Assembly (NCBI RefSeq): GCF_040939455.1 | Contig: NC_134111.1 | Coordinates: 54,020,501-54,084,500, forward strand | DNA length: 64,000 bases | Origin: Microcebus murinus | Lineage: Eukaryota > Chordata > Mammalia > Primates > Cheirogaleidae | Direction: 5' to 3' | Shown: positions 49,196-61,098 of the stretch, one piece after another | Layout: each line of letters starts with the position of its first letter | How positions within the stretch are numbered: the stretch's first letter is position 1 | Notes under the pieces: generated by a model | What the model saw: only the letters and a program-made list of their open reading frames with translations | What the model was told of the DNA's origin: nothing | Databases searched by the model: none | Position numbers and translations under genes: made by a program

Positions 49196-51417
49196 ATATT
49201 GTTCTTATAATTTCTTGTTGAGAGTGAAGTAATCACTCTCAGATTTCTTTTTCCTGTTCTCCCACACCTCCTGGGAGATTCTGCTTTCCTTCTGGCATTT
49301 GCTGTGGTCCTTGTCCCCTTGGGCCCTGGCTGTAGCTGGTTGGTCAATCGTGGGTGAGTGGTAACTGACAAGAGTTGAAAGTGTCATTTCTGCCAGCTAG
49401 TGGACGCGTTTAAGAGGCGATCCTTGAACGCGCAGGCATTTTGAAGGCCAATGGAATGAGTGCTGATGCTCGTGACCCTGGCACCTGGCCTGCAGAGGGA
49501 GCAGATGTTCCTGGGGAGGAAGACCCCCCTGTCATCGCACCTGCAAACCACATGCCTTGGGCACTCCCCGTTGTGAGGCTGACCCTGTTCTCAGGCAATC
49601 TGGTTGGGACGCCTGGTCTTCCTTCTAAATAAGAGAGAAGTGAGGAAAACAAACCATGCAGACTATTCTTTCACATTAAGTTTTGAATTACTTTCGGGAG
49701 ACACCACATGAGCTCTGGAAAGTGTGTGAAGGGAAAAGTGGTCGCAGATGTGGGGCAGGACCTGGGTGGCAGCTCTGCAGGCTCCTCGGAGCAGGTTCAG
49801 CTCTGGGAAGCTGAAAGGCTAATGTTCACAAATGATGTCTGCCGATTATCAGCAGGTGAACGGGAATGAATGATGTGGTGAAGATCTTCTGAGCCACTTA
49901 TATTCCTCGATCCCTTTTTTACTCTCAGTCATTCCAGAAAGCTGCATAAATTGAGGACTAAAAAGGGAAAGATTTTTTGCATCTTTAACTTTATTAAAGC
50001 TTCATATGGAAACCAGGTCTTGGCTGGAAAGATGTTTACTTTTCAAGAATTTGGAAAGTCTTATTGTAAACATGCTATTATGCAGCAGCTATAGAACCTT
50101 CTTATTTAGAGACAGGGACCAGGCAACATGTTCTTTTTTAAAAAAACAATGTAAAAAATTGAAAAAATAATTTTCATTTTGGATATTTCCTTTTAATCTT
50201 TGTCTACATACTTATGTTGTAGAATCACAGATTTTATCCCAATATACCTAGCTGTGCAAAAAATACAGCTTTTTGTTTATATAAAATCAATTTAATCTGC
50301 CTTATGAATCACCATCTGCATCTTGGTAGTGGGTGAAAAAAATGTTAAACATCAGATTTTTGCTAACTGGCAAATTTGGTCTGGTGCAATCATTGAAACA
50401 GTCTTCACAGATGTTCAGATGCTTTGGATAAACAGCCTCTGACTCATGCCTGCCCCCAGCACTGCTCCTCCCTCTGAAGGATCTGGGCATATGAGAGATG
50501 AAGTGATGGGAGATGGAAAAGTCTTGAAACTTTAGAGATTTCCTTGGTCTCTATATTGGTCCCTGATGTACAATTGTGGCCTAGTGGCCTCCTGAAAGGG
50601 TGACCCAGGGATGGGCCCAATTCCACAGTTTGTGTTGGCTGGCTGCTGGGGTCACCTGCAGTCTGCTTGGGAAAGGCCAGAGGTTTCCCCTAGGGCTTTG
50701 GCATCTCTCACCTCGACTCCCTCTTGTGCTACAGGCCCTTTGACTCTGTGCCACATGCTCCATCTGGCCCTTGCCAGGTACTTCCATTTCATTCCTGACC
50801 CTGGTGGGCCCCCAGGCTGGCTCTTGGCTCAGCTGCCATCTGTGTCTGCTCCCAGGAGCATGTAAGAACTTCTGGGTCCTGTCCAAACCACGTGGAATCC
50901 AGGGTCACCCAGGAAAGCCCTTTTTTGCTATCCATTGTATTTACTTTGATGTGGCAGCCTCCAGGTTGGCATGGGCCAACCTCCTTCCAGAGGCCAATCA
51001 TGAGGTCGGGCCAAAGCTCTTGTCCCTTCAGCTTTAATTCCCACCCAACCAGCAAGTGTCCCTCATATTCTCATTGAGCAGGAAACTTCCTTAACTAAAA
51101 TCATGACCCAGTTGGTGACAGCCCTCATCCTGGATATTTTAACAGGGTCACTTGGTTATTTAGACATTCCTTTCTCCCTCAACCAAGTCTGGCTTTAAAG
51201 ACCAATGACTCCCTAAAGAAAGAAAAAAATTGATTCTGAGATTCGAAGTTAATCCATTGTAAGATTTTCTAATATGTCCTATCCCTTATATCTACCTTGA
51301 TACTATAATAAATATTTATCCTTGTTTCCATAAAACCTAAATTATTATCATTGTTAGTGCTATAAGATATTTCATGAGTATCAGAATTTAATTAAACATT
51401 TCTCTCCTATTGGAGAT
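49196..51417. other. Unique sequence, nothing recognised
   Basis: About 2.2 kb without a recognised repeat. Open frames of 80-101 codons at 49410-49652 and 50581-51055 overlap on opposite strands and were not accepted. Confidence 0.4.
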
Positions 51418-51889
51418 GGTATCAGTTTGTGGGGGTGGCTATAACAAGGAACCTCAAACTGGTTTAAAAAAACAGAAATTTATTATCTCACAGATCTAGA
51501 AGATAAAGTCCAAAGTCAAGGTTTTAGCAGAGCCATGCTCCCTCTAAAATCTACAGGGGAATCAATCATTCCTCGCCTCTTCATAGCTTCTTGTGGTTTG
51601 CCGACAATCTTCCACATTCCTTGACTTGTAGACACGTCCCTCCCATCTTCGGTTTTCACGTGGCATTCTCCCTGTGTCTCCTCATATAATCTTCCCTCTG
51701 TACATGTCTATGTTGTGTCCTCTCTTAATACAGAAAGCATCAGATTGGATAAGATCCACCCTAAATACCTCTCGTCTTAACTATTATACATCTGCAAAGA
51801 CCCTATTTCTAAATCAGATAATATTCTGAGGTACTGGGAGTGAGGACTTCAACATATCTTTTTGGGGGGACACAACTCAAGCCATAACA
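51418..51889 (-). mobile_element. MLT1-type MaLR LTR
   Basis: The plus strand runs from 'ggtatcagtttgtgggggtg' through 'aaatttattatctcacagat', 'tctgcaaagaccctatttct' and 'attctgaggtactgggagtg' to 'ctcaagccataaca', the reverse of an MLT1 LTR. Confidence 0.75.
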
Positions 51890-53794
51890 GACATTTATGT
51901 CATTTCTAGGTTTTTGCTGTTGGTGGTGGTGGTGACGGTGAGAGTATTATTGCAGATAAAGCTGCTATGGGCATCTTCAAGTATATAGCATCTTACTTCT
52001 GATTTAAATGAATGTTAACATTTAAAAGAACATAAGGAAGTTGGAAATAATCATTTTAACTTAAATGATTGACTTCTGTTTTGCATTATTCACACATTTT
52101 CAATTGATACTGTAAAGAGAAGAAGAATAGAGATAGTTCAGAGCCTGGAATTGTGTTACACAAATATTACAGGCTCAGAATGAGACAGACATTGTCCAAT
52201 AGATAATAAGGCATTGCGAGCAAAATTAAGTTTTAAGAACTGGAAAGTTTTGACTACAAAGCCCTCCACAATAAGGAATGTGGAGGTCTAAAATGATAGT
52301 AGTCTGAGGTTGAGAAAACCTGATCTATAGAACCATCTCATCATCTGGGCTTTTCCAAAGGATTGTGAATTTGAATGAGTCATTTGCTTCTCTACCACAG
52401 TGTCTTCAACTATAAAGGATGATTGCACAGACTTGTGAACCCCATGATTCTGGGGTTCATTAGAAAAGGTAACTAAAAATGTCCATACCTGAAAAAACCC
52501 AAAAATGGGATGATCCTGCTCTCCACCAAATCTGGGCAAGTATTAAAGTATATTCCATTTGGGGTTAAAAGGTTCTTTTCATATTTAAATGAACTAATAG
52601 GAAATTATTATCTCTCTCTCTCTTTTTTTTTGATCTAAATTATTACTGGGGTAGTTCTGTCTTCCCAGCTGGCTGCTACTGCTGCTCTGCTGGTAGTAGC
52701 CAACAGTTTCACATGTATATTATTATTTTCTGGGATCAATCTTCATTTATGTTTTCTTTTGTATCATTTGAAGAGTCTTGAATCTTCTCTTAGTTTTTAA
52801 AAGATTTTAATTTTTAAAAATGAGTTAAAAATTCCAATAGAAATGTGACTGTTAAAATAAGTTGTTTCAAATATTTAATGCAGAGTTAGATATTTCTGGG
52901 GCTGAGATAAGAGTTGAGAAAGAGCATCAGAAGACAGAGCTGCTGGTTTTTGTGCATAGACACAAAATCCTATATCAGCTTAGAGTCATGCTAGTCTAAC
53001 ATCAGTGGTGAGAACAGTATATGTCATATGGGTTATGACCAAGTGGGTTTTTAAAAAAATTCTCAATAATCTATTTTATATTATTTCTATAATAGCCACG
53101 TGGAACTTCATGGCAGGAATATTAATATTAACTAAAAAATATGTCCAGTTACTTTTGCTTAGAATGGAAGATAGATGATTCTCTTCTAAGAACACTAAGT
53201 AGGAAATAGTAGGTGATAACTTCTCATATCCCAGTAATAAGAAATATAATAGGATTTGGTAAAAAGAAAATTTGCTTTTGGTGTGACCACAACTAGCCAA
53301 ATGAAACCATATATCTGCCAATCAACACAGAAATCAATTTATGTGGGTAAAAAACACTTCTAGTAATAATGACTTTGTTTTTTGTTTTTTTTGTGTGCTT
53401 TTTTTTTTTGTCTTTTCTTTTTTCTTTTTTTGGTTCATTTTTTCTTAAGAACTGAAGGTGCAGAGCACAGGTTTACCAGTAGGCTTGGTGACATATTAAT
53501 AATATTCTGGAGTGTTTAATTGCCATTTATTTTTCAACGTGGCTAAGGTCAACGTTGTTGTCAAGTGATCACTATTTAATGACTGCTGCCAAATGGTCTA
53601 CATCAGTGTTCAGAACTGACAGATGTCTCTATCAGGAGAAACCAGTGTGGTAGGTTTTCTTGTTACTAATCTAAACAAGGCCCAAGAAGAAAAATTCAGT
53701 GAGACTGATGTTTCAGCAGAAAGATTCTGTTATTAACAAATAGTAATCAAGTGTCCTATGTACTGTGGGGTAAAAGAAAAATGAGTAAGTCTGA
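51890..53794. other. Unique sequence with short low-complexity tracts
   Basis: (TC)n then T run at 52613-52632, a T-rich tract at 53375-53440, and a GGT run at 51921-51932. A weak MIR-like segment near 52370-52430 was not called. Confidence 0.4.
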
Positions 53795-54035
53795 TGTCTG
53801 GGAAGTATATTGGCTTTGCAGTCAGAGATGACCAATCTCAAATCCTCACTCTACCATTACTGGTTACATGAGCCCAGATACATTCCCAAAGCTTTTTTCT
53901 TTTTTAGCCTTAATTTTCTTGTCTGTGAAATGGGGCTAGTGTCTTCCTCATTGAGTTTTTTTGTAAATGATTCAAATGTAACAGAATATGTAAATTGCCT
54001 GACTTAAAAACAGGTGCCTAATAGATAACAGTGTT
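53795..54035 (+). mobile_element. MIR
   Basis: 'tggctttgcagtcagagatg', 'caaatcctcactctaccatt', 'gtctgtgaaatggggctagt' and 'cttcctcattgagttttttt' follow MIR. Confidence 0.75.
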
Positions 54036-55544
54036 CTTTCCACACACATACCTGCTCACATTCCCCACATCGTCCTGCGCATCTTACATTCAATGGGGGC
54101 GAGAAGGGCATTGTACAGTACCATGCAGGGGCATGTGATTGATATCATATGTGATAGAGACCCAGTCCTCTGAAAAGGGAGCGGTCACTCTATCCTGATG
54201 ATCTAGGAAGAGATGTAAACTCCCTGGTGACTAATCTCAAACATCCTCCCTTGATGGAGTACCTCTCCCCCACCCCCAGTTCCAGATTATGCACGAGTCC
54301 CCGTGGCTCTATGCAAAACTCTGGCACAGCCCGTCTTGCCCGCATTGTGAGTGTGTGTGTCCACCCTTGATATTCATGCCCTTCCCTTGTATATATCCTC
54401 AGGCCTATCCCACCTGCTCTGGCAGGTAAAAAGAAATGGCCAAGGGATGAATGAATGAAATACTGAGCCGTGCGGAGAACTGTCACATTTAGAAATAGCT
54501 AATGGAGAAGTACATTCCAGCAAAAGTGAACACCTGCAATCAGCTTTCTCTCCTCTACTGACGGTATATTTTTAGTAAAATTGTGCCTGCCATACTTTGC
54601 CATTTGCTCTGGGCAAATGGTTAAGTGGCCATTGTAATGATAGATTGTTTTTCTTTGGGCTCAGGCCCGTGAGGTGGAGCAGGTCAGAGCACATTTCACT
54701 AAGATTCCACCAGAATCTTCCCTCTAGTAGGAGAGGCCTGAGCACGATCCAGCTTTGCTCTTCACTTTCCCGATTTGGGATCTGACGCCCGCTGAGGACA
54801 CTGGCTACAGCCTGCCTGGGCCACGGTGCTGGTTGGAACCGTTAGGAATAGGATCCAGCTCTTCTGATTCAGCTTAAACAAAATAAAACAAATAATCAAA
54901 CAAACATCCCCATTTGCTTTCTATGAGTAATTATTTATGGCCAACCAGAGACCAACTGGTAAGTATTGCTCTCTAAAGACCTCTCAACCACCAGCTGGGC
55001 TGCCAGGCAGAGAGACTGACTGAACTGGCTTCCATAAAAATCAGGCTGTTTCTGTCATTGACCCAGCCATTTATTTCAGACACAAAGGAACAGCTTTTAT
55101 GGGATCACAAGTTTGTAGGAATCAGAAATTAGAAAAATGCAACTGTTGCAGGCACATACTGGTTGACCCTGAAGCTACAGAGGCTTATGCTTCTGCGCTT
55201 CTGACTTTTACAGAACTTAGCCATGCCAAGCCTTTGCAGGGGCTTAGCAATGTGTTTGTAAGAGCATGTTTTTGCAAGACTTCCAAAAGTCAGATATTTT
55301 TGCATTATTTTTCTTAAAAAAAGATCTTTGCTCCTGCTCCCACCCTGATTGCATAAGTTTCAGACCCCAGAAAACCTAGATCTGCCTCTGATTATGGGTT
55401 GTTATTTTTTTTTTCCAAATTCTGATTGCTTAAAGAACACATGACTCCTTGTGTCAGAAATGGTTAACTTCCTCCTGATTTCCATGTTCCCCTCCTCCCT
55501 TTTAGAAACAGTACCTCCTAAGTTTTAGGTGAGCACATGTCTGC
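54036..55544. other. Unique sequence, nothing recognised
   Basis: No family, exon or RNA gene was recognised; the longest open frame (98 codons, minus, 54190-54486) has no recognisable domain. Confidence 0.4.
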
Positions 55545-56230
55545 TCAGCTAGAATATATGTGCCAGCTTTCCTTGAAGCTAGGTGTGGCCATGTGACTAA
55601 ATTGAGCCAATAGGATATAAGCTAAAGCGAGAATATATAAATTCTGGGCCTTAAAGCCTAAGCTATTTGACTTAAATGTCCCTCTTCTTTCCTACTGATA
55701 CGGAAAATGTCGGGCGTCGGGACTCGGGTGCTGGGACGTGGCCGTGGCTTGCTACCTCCCCCGTCACTCCGCATCTCCCCGGGCCAGTGCTGCGTGTGGC
55801 CAGTTGGAGGGCACGCTGCGGGGCCGGGCCCTGCGGCATAGAGCTGCCGGGGACCCCAGGTGCCCAAATGCCCCCAGGCCCGCCTGCCGCTGCCTGTTTC
55901 TGGCCACGCTGCTTGCTTGATCCTGATTGGGTAATTTTTGAATCCCACTGTTATTGATTGGATGTTAAAGCTTGTAGTTGATCAGATGCTTTTTGAGCCC
56001 TTCCAAGGGTATAAAAGCAGGAGGAGAACAAGGAAGGGGGGTCAGAAGATCAGAATAGAGGAAGAGAGCTGTAACTCCAGGTGTGCTGAGCCTGCTGGGG
56101 AGGAATAGAGGCTGTTCTCTGACTGTACGCATTGCCACAACACTACTTGCTAGAAAATGGTGATAACTTGAAGCCACAGGTGCAGGATGGTAGGACTGCC
56201 CTGTCTGTCCTGGCCTGCTCACTCCAGACT
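55545..56230 (+). mobile_element. Old LTR-like remnant hosting solo LTR copy 2
   Basis: 'tgccagctttccttgaagct', 'aggtgtggccatgtgactaa' and 'attgagccaataggatataa' before the solo LTR, and 'gataacttgaagccacaggt' with 'gcaggatggtagg' after it, resemble an old mammalian LTR. The family is uncertain. Confidence 0.4.
55696..56142 (+). mobile_element. Solo LTR, same ERV1-type family, copy 2
   Basis: A 447-bp unit bounded by 'tgatacggaaaatgtcgggc' and 'cgcattgccacaaca', with a 4-bp duplication ctac at 55692-55695 and 56143-56146. Most of it aligns to copy 1 at 34912, including 'ggccagttggagggcacgct', 'gcctgtttctggccacgct' and the TATA box (56010-56016). It has one 24-bp U3 unit (55956-55979) instead of five, lacks about 45 bp near the 3' end, and its polyadenylation hexamer reads aataga, not aataaa. 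The U3 is CpG-rich (55710-55880). No internal viral sequence is present. Confidence 0.88.
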
Positions 56231-56509
56231 CTTAGTTATGAAGGAAATTAAGTCACTTAACTTATGGTCTCCTAGTCATGGCAGTTTAGACAGTACCCTA
56301 ATTAATTCATTGCCCCCTCCCAAAGATATGAACAAAATGAAAACTCAACCCAGTTAGAATTTATCTCCATAATTACTCTTGATCCTACCAAACTGTTGCC
56401 TGTCTAGGCAAAGCTCTGGAAATATCTTTATTGATAGATCACTCAAGCTCTGTTGGCCTTATACTGTAAGCACTGGACAGCAGGTAGATGATGGGTGTTC
56501 ACTGTTTTT

Positions 56510-56830
56510 AGGCATGGGGCTGGTACCCTGTCTCTCTGGGTCTCGGTATCCTCAACTGTGTACTGTGAATACTTGCGATTTTGACAGGGTCTTCGGAAGG
56601 TTAAATGAGTGCATATATGAGATATAATGTAAGTTTTGTGTTTATTAATTTACTTTATTCCTGAAATGTTCTGACAAACCTGATGATAATATAAACCTGC
56701 TAGTTTGTTGTGAAGATTAGAGATAATCTATTCAAAGTGCTTAGCACTAGTAGTGCACATTGTAAACACACAATAAGTGGTAATTTACTATCAGAAAACT
56801 AGTAGGTGTTCAATAAATAATGGTTTTTAC
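56510..56830 (+). mobile_element. MIR-like fragments
   Basis: 'ggtatcctcaactgtgtact', 'aaggttaaatgagtgcatat', 'gtgcttagcactagtagtgc' and 'gtaggtgttcaataaataat' fit MIR and its common tail, with divergence and an interrupted order. Confidence 0.4.
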
Positions 56831-57059
56831 TATTTATAATAATGTGTTCTTAATAATAATAATGTATATCAAGTATTTAATAACTGTAAAACTGTACAAA
56901 TACCTGGTAGTGTTATTGTTTTTGAGTTCATTCTGAAAAAAACCTAAGCACTTATCATTGGGAGATGTGATACAATCAAAGCCACTTAGTGAACAATTTA
57001 CAAGGCCCAGTCTAGAGTGCAGTAGACACAAGGTGGGTGGGGTGTGCAGCTCATGGTGC

Positions 57060-57344
57060 CCTTGGCAAACTTGTCTGTGGTTTCCTCTCTAGCTTTTGAC
57101 CACATCTGATTGGTTCAAGGACAAAGACTCTAGACCCAAACTGGGCTAATAAAATTCCCTATTTTGAAAAATTGAAGGTTAGTGGGGCTGAGTCTGGGGC
57201 TCTGATAAGGAGGCCACTAGTACTGTTTGGGTACCTGTTCTTCTGTTCCTTCCTCTCCACAAGCTACCCCAGTATCCTTCCCATAACCTGCTTCTTAAAT
57301 TAGCCAGAGTCTGTTTCTCTGGCTTGTACCCAAAGAACCTTGAC
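57060..57344 (+). mobile_element. Old LTR-like element hosting the hAT insertion
   Basis: 'tctgattggttcaaggacaa', 'ctgggctaataaaattccct', and an end 'gtctgtttctctggcttgta' with 'cccaaagaacc' resemble the end of the same old LTR-like family as the one near 35500 (typical 'tttctgtcacttgcaaccaaa'). Confidence 0.35.
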
Positions 57345-57532
57345 CAGGGGTGAGGAAACTTTTCATGTTGGAAGGTCTCATTAATTTAGCTATAATAAAA
57401 TAAGGCTGCATTCAAGAAACTTCAATTAGATACAGTTAAAAATGTATATTATTTTGTAAAAATCTAACTACTATACGCTTAATAATTTCAAAAAATGAAA
57501 ACTGTTTAATAATTTTTAAATGATCTAACCTT

Positions 57533-58870
57533 TTAATGACTTTGTTGTGTCTTCTTTTTGTTGGAAAGCATTTGAATATTTGGCTGCAGCATGGAGGTCT
57601 GCAGTTTGAGTTTATCCTCTAGATTAGGTGTCCTCAAACTACAGCCGGCAGGCCACATGTGGCCCGCCGAGGCCATTTATCTGGCCTGCGGGGTGTTTTT
57701 GTCGCTGCTGCCTGTCCTGCTTAGCAGCCGACTTTTCCCAGGCCCACAGTGCGCATGTTTGGAATGTGTGCCGAACTCCCCAACGGCCCTCCAACGGTCT
57801 GAGGGACAGTGAACTGGCCCCCTGTTTAAAAAGTTTGAGGACCCCTGCTCTAGATGGGTGTCAATCATTTGTGACCTTAAGGGCATCTTGATTTCTTGAT
57901 TCGAGTTAGGTAGGAGAATGTAGATTTGCAGCAATAAGTGGTTGAAACCAAGAAAGTATTTTGGGGGCATGTTGCCGAAGGCGTGGGTATTCTACTGCAT
58001 TTTTCCATATTTCAGTTGATGATTCAGCATCAAACAATGACTTTAAAATGTCATCTAGTGTGAGCTCACTCAATTCCATCTGTAGTTCGTTAGGTGCCTT
58101 GGTGATATCAACTAGGTTAGGCTGAAACGCTAATTTGACTGTAATGTCATAACTCTCAAAGTCAGTGAACCTTTCATTGTATTCTCCAATTAATAGGTCT
58201 ATAACAACTGTGTATGCTTCAAATGATTAGCATATATCATCCTGCTCATCAATGACCTTTATTAACTGGGGAAAATGTTCATCCCAAATTTCCTTTTGAA
58301 GAAGTGTTTTGAAAAAAAAAACAGCTTTTTTTGGAAATGTTTGGATATTTTGCCACATATCATATATAGACTTAGTTTTCCCTTGCAAAGAAATATTCAA
58401 GTTGTTTTGATGTGACGTGATATCACACAGAAACGCTGCCTTCCTATAAAAACCTTCTTTCAATAATTCACACTGCTAATTCTGTCCTTCATAAAATTTA
58501 ACTATCTGTCCCTGTGATAGTCAACACACTTTAGAATGATACAGCAAATCCACACTGAATACCTCATTGTTCAACTTTAGCATGTTAGGAAACTGATGAT
58601 ACTGTATTGCATTTATACTAACATAGTTAACAATACTTATAACTTGTTGCAAAGTGTCACTTAAAATAGTAGCTTTAGCACAGAGATTTTGTTGAAGCAA
58701 GATATAATGAAAACACATGAGAGCATCTGGATCTGTTAGTACTTTTTAAAAAATATATATGCAATAAACCCTTCATGTTCTACTGAACATTTTTGAAAAT
58801 GTTATTCAGATTCCTTCAAATTATTGATTTGGCAGGTATAAACTAAGGAAAAATATTAAAGTCAATTAGA
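57533..58870 (-). pseudogene. hAT-Charlie-type transposase pseudogene
   Basis: Reading the minus strand, hAT transposase landmarks appear in order: a 'HYILLQQNLCAKA' segment (about 58710-58670; families have 'HCxIHQExLCAK'), 'HQFPNML' and 'DLLYHSKV', a decayed 'LSRGKV'-like site (58500), 'AAFLCDITSHQNNLNISLQG' (58440-58380), 'EYPRLRQHAPKILS' (about 57970), 'RSQMIDTHLE' of the dimerisation domain (57885-57850), and a natural stop at 57533-57535. It is broken: an in-frame stop replaces the expected tryptophan near 58520, another lies near 58480, and the frame shifts near 58730 and 57890. A MITE splits the final coding segment. It cannot make transposase. The resemblance is to the ZBED5/SCAND3/GTF2IRD2-type domesticated hAT family, from memory. 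Confidence 0.8.
57625..57847 (+). mobile_element. Young hAT MITE inside the hAT transposase
   Basis: 223 bp with inverted termini: 'taggtgtcctcaaactac' on the left and 'aaaagtttgaggacccctg' on the right (complement caggggtcctcaaact). A perfect 8-bp duplication ctctagat flanks it at 57617-57624 and 57848-57855. The interior is GC-rich, with retained CpGs ('ggcccgccgaggccatttat'). It has no coding capacity. Removing it restores the reading 'THLE' into 'DKLKLQ' in the host transposase frame, which confirms the exact insertion point. Such non-autonomous hATs are reported in strepsirrhines; its name is unknown to me. Confidence 0.92.
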
Positions 58871-59031
58871 AATGTTTTTCTTATCAAATTATAAAACTAT
58901 CTTGGACTAAATAGAACCACATTATAGCAAAATTAATGCATTTTGGGTAAAGAAAATGTACAAATAAATGCTTAAATGTACCACGTTTGATAGGATCTTT
59001 AATTAAGACCATAAGGCAGGGGAACCTTGAC

Positions 59032-61098
59032 CCAACTGTAGCAATGTATGAGCCTCCAGAACCTCACTCTAACTCTCTTCCAGGAGAGAGGAGTTTGGTA
59101 AGCGATAGTCCTGTCTGGCCCTCAAAGGGGTGCTTTATTGCTAATGTACCAAATGTCCTAATTATAGTGCCATTTTCTTTTTAAGGCAGTTCCAGAGCAC
59201 AAACTCCTGAGAATAGCCTATCTCTGCCGCTTGTGAAACTGCTACCAAGTGGGTTTTAGAACATAAACAATTACATGGATAATATATGTGGGAATAGACT
59301 ATTGTAAAAATAAAAATTATGTTTACCTTTGGTGGAATAAAATGGAACATGCCTTTGCTTTGGTCATGCTTTATTTCAGTCACCTTCATTTTATAGGGAT
59401 TTTTTTTCTTAAAGGAAATCTCTCTCAACCATAATAAAAACCTCATTGATCCTGTCGTTGGAGACATTCATAACCAGATCTTTGATGAAATGCCCCATAA
59501 TGGTTCTAAATGAGGTGTATTGAACTGCTTTGTCAATTCATTGCAGGAACAGTGGCATTGCCAATATTAAGCGAGAGGTAAACAGTTTTTATGAAAAATG
59601 TTTACAGAAGCAGCATAATCTTTGCCTTTTAAAGCCATGATTGTGTATTTTGGGTCCTTTAAATATAGTTTGAAAATGACCAACACTCTATTAAGTAATG
59701 AAACCAAAAATGCCATTCAGCTTAAAGCCCAGCTAACAAGGTTTGGCTGTGAAGGGTGTTGTCAGATGCTCCCCTCAGTTTTCTACCTTTCACAGCTCCC
59801 CAGAGAACAGTCATTCCCTCATTCATTCAAGTGCTGTTTATTAAGTGCCTGCAGTGAGCCCTGGGGGAGCATATTTGAACTCAGCTTCAAATATAACTTT
59901 GTTTCCAAAAAGTGCATCTCCCAAGGTGCCCTGCCCATATGTATCCATTGCACTCCTTGGTCTCCCCTGGGTTGCTGGGAAGAATGGGTAACCCTCATTA
60001 AATGAATAAATCCCTTGCTGCTGGCCTCCCCGGAGAACATTGCAAATGTAGCTTCCCGAGCAGCCGGTCCATCTAGAACTGACACCTGTGGTTGAGAAGC
60101 CTTGATGAGTTCTGGTTTGGGCTCGCATTTGAAACCCCGTTTTGTTTTCTCTGACCCTGGCATTTTAATTCTCTGCCATGTCTCTGATCGGTAGCTACCA
60201 GTGCCTCTCATAGCTCATTTTTACCTGCCCGCAGGGGCCTCCCGAAGTGACTTTCATGCTTGCAAGACGCATGGGCTGTTTTTTCAAGTTGAGACATCCT
60301 AAACATATCCTCTAAATTTGATAAAAATCTGTCTAGCTGTTTTGGCATAATGTGGTGACAGAAGAGAGATAGAAATGCAACGTTTAGATTTATGGGACTA
60401 AGATAAGGCATGGTAGTATTCTACAAAGAATTCCTGCAGGTTCAGAATGAGTTCAAGTGTGCAGCAACAAGGCTTTCTGTTTTGATGTATATTCAGGAAT
60501 TTAGATGCCGTGAATTTCACAACATCAGCTTGGTCTCCAGGGCCTGTGTCAGTGCCCCTCCCTGACTCCATGCCATATGGAACCCGAGTGGTTCGTGGGA
60601 GAGGCTGTGAATTCAGAGTCATTTTGTCTTCTCCTTGTCGGTCCCCACAGTGGGGTTTGCTCACACGAAAGCTGTGTTCTCCAGGAGGGGCATCCTGCAG
60701 TGACGAGAAAAATGGCATTTCTAGTCAAATTCCACTTCTTCACACACTTTCCCAAAGTTCTCTTCTGAGAGACTAAGATAACTCTTTTTTTAAGTTAGAA
60801 TTTGAAGGAAAATCTGTTTTTCAGCTATCTGCAGGAGCATTTCGAGATTTAAAGTTGTGATTACATGTGAAAAAGTCTGACCATATTATAAATTATGAAT
60901 TAATATCGATGTCCCATCCATCAAGGCAGTGCATTTATAGTTAGATGTAAGTTAGAGAAAGTCAGGTACCCTAATTGGCACTCTGGAGGGAAAGATACGG
61001 AGTATATTTGCCCTCCAGACAGGATTCATTCCAGCAAAGACCTGGACAGCTTGTGGTTCCTGTGCAGTGTTCACAAACCCCAACATAGAGGAGGACTA
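59032..61098. other. Unique sequence, nothing recognised
   Basis: About 2 kb without a confident repeat. 59815-59860 has a MIR/L2-like 'cattcaagtgctgtttatta'. Open frames of 88-130 codons near 59622-60211 and 60398-60776 overlap on both strands and were not accepted. Confidence 0.4.

Larger units (their letters stand above)
57345..59023 (-). mobile_element. Decayed hAT transposon (minus strand), internally deleted
   Basis: The left terminus reads 'caggggtgaggaaacttttc', a hAT-type end. The decayed transposase at 57533-58870 is on the minus strand, so this is the 3' end of the element. The 8 bp accttgac before it (57337-57344) recur at 59024-59031, within an 11-bp shared string gaaccttgacc, suggesting the right boundary. 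The right terminus there is not a good inverted copy of the left one, so the right boundary is provisional. The BED zinc-finger N-terminus is not seen. A younger MITE at 57625-57847 sits inside. Confidence 0.65.

Noticed and set aside
55676..55957. 93-codon plus-strand and 96-codon minus-strand frames
   Set aside because: Both lie in the GC-rich U3 of solo LTR copy 2 and are compositional artefacts.
57351..59023. Possibility of an intact, domesticated hAT-derived gene
   Set aside because: In-frame stops, frameshifts, a missing N-terminal half and a MITE in the coding region rule out an intact product.
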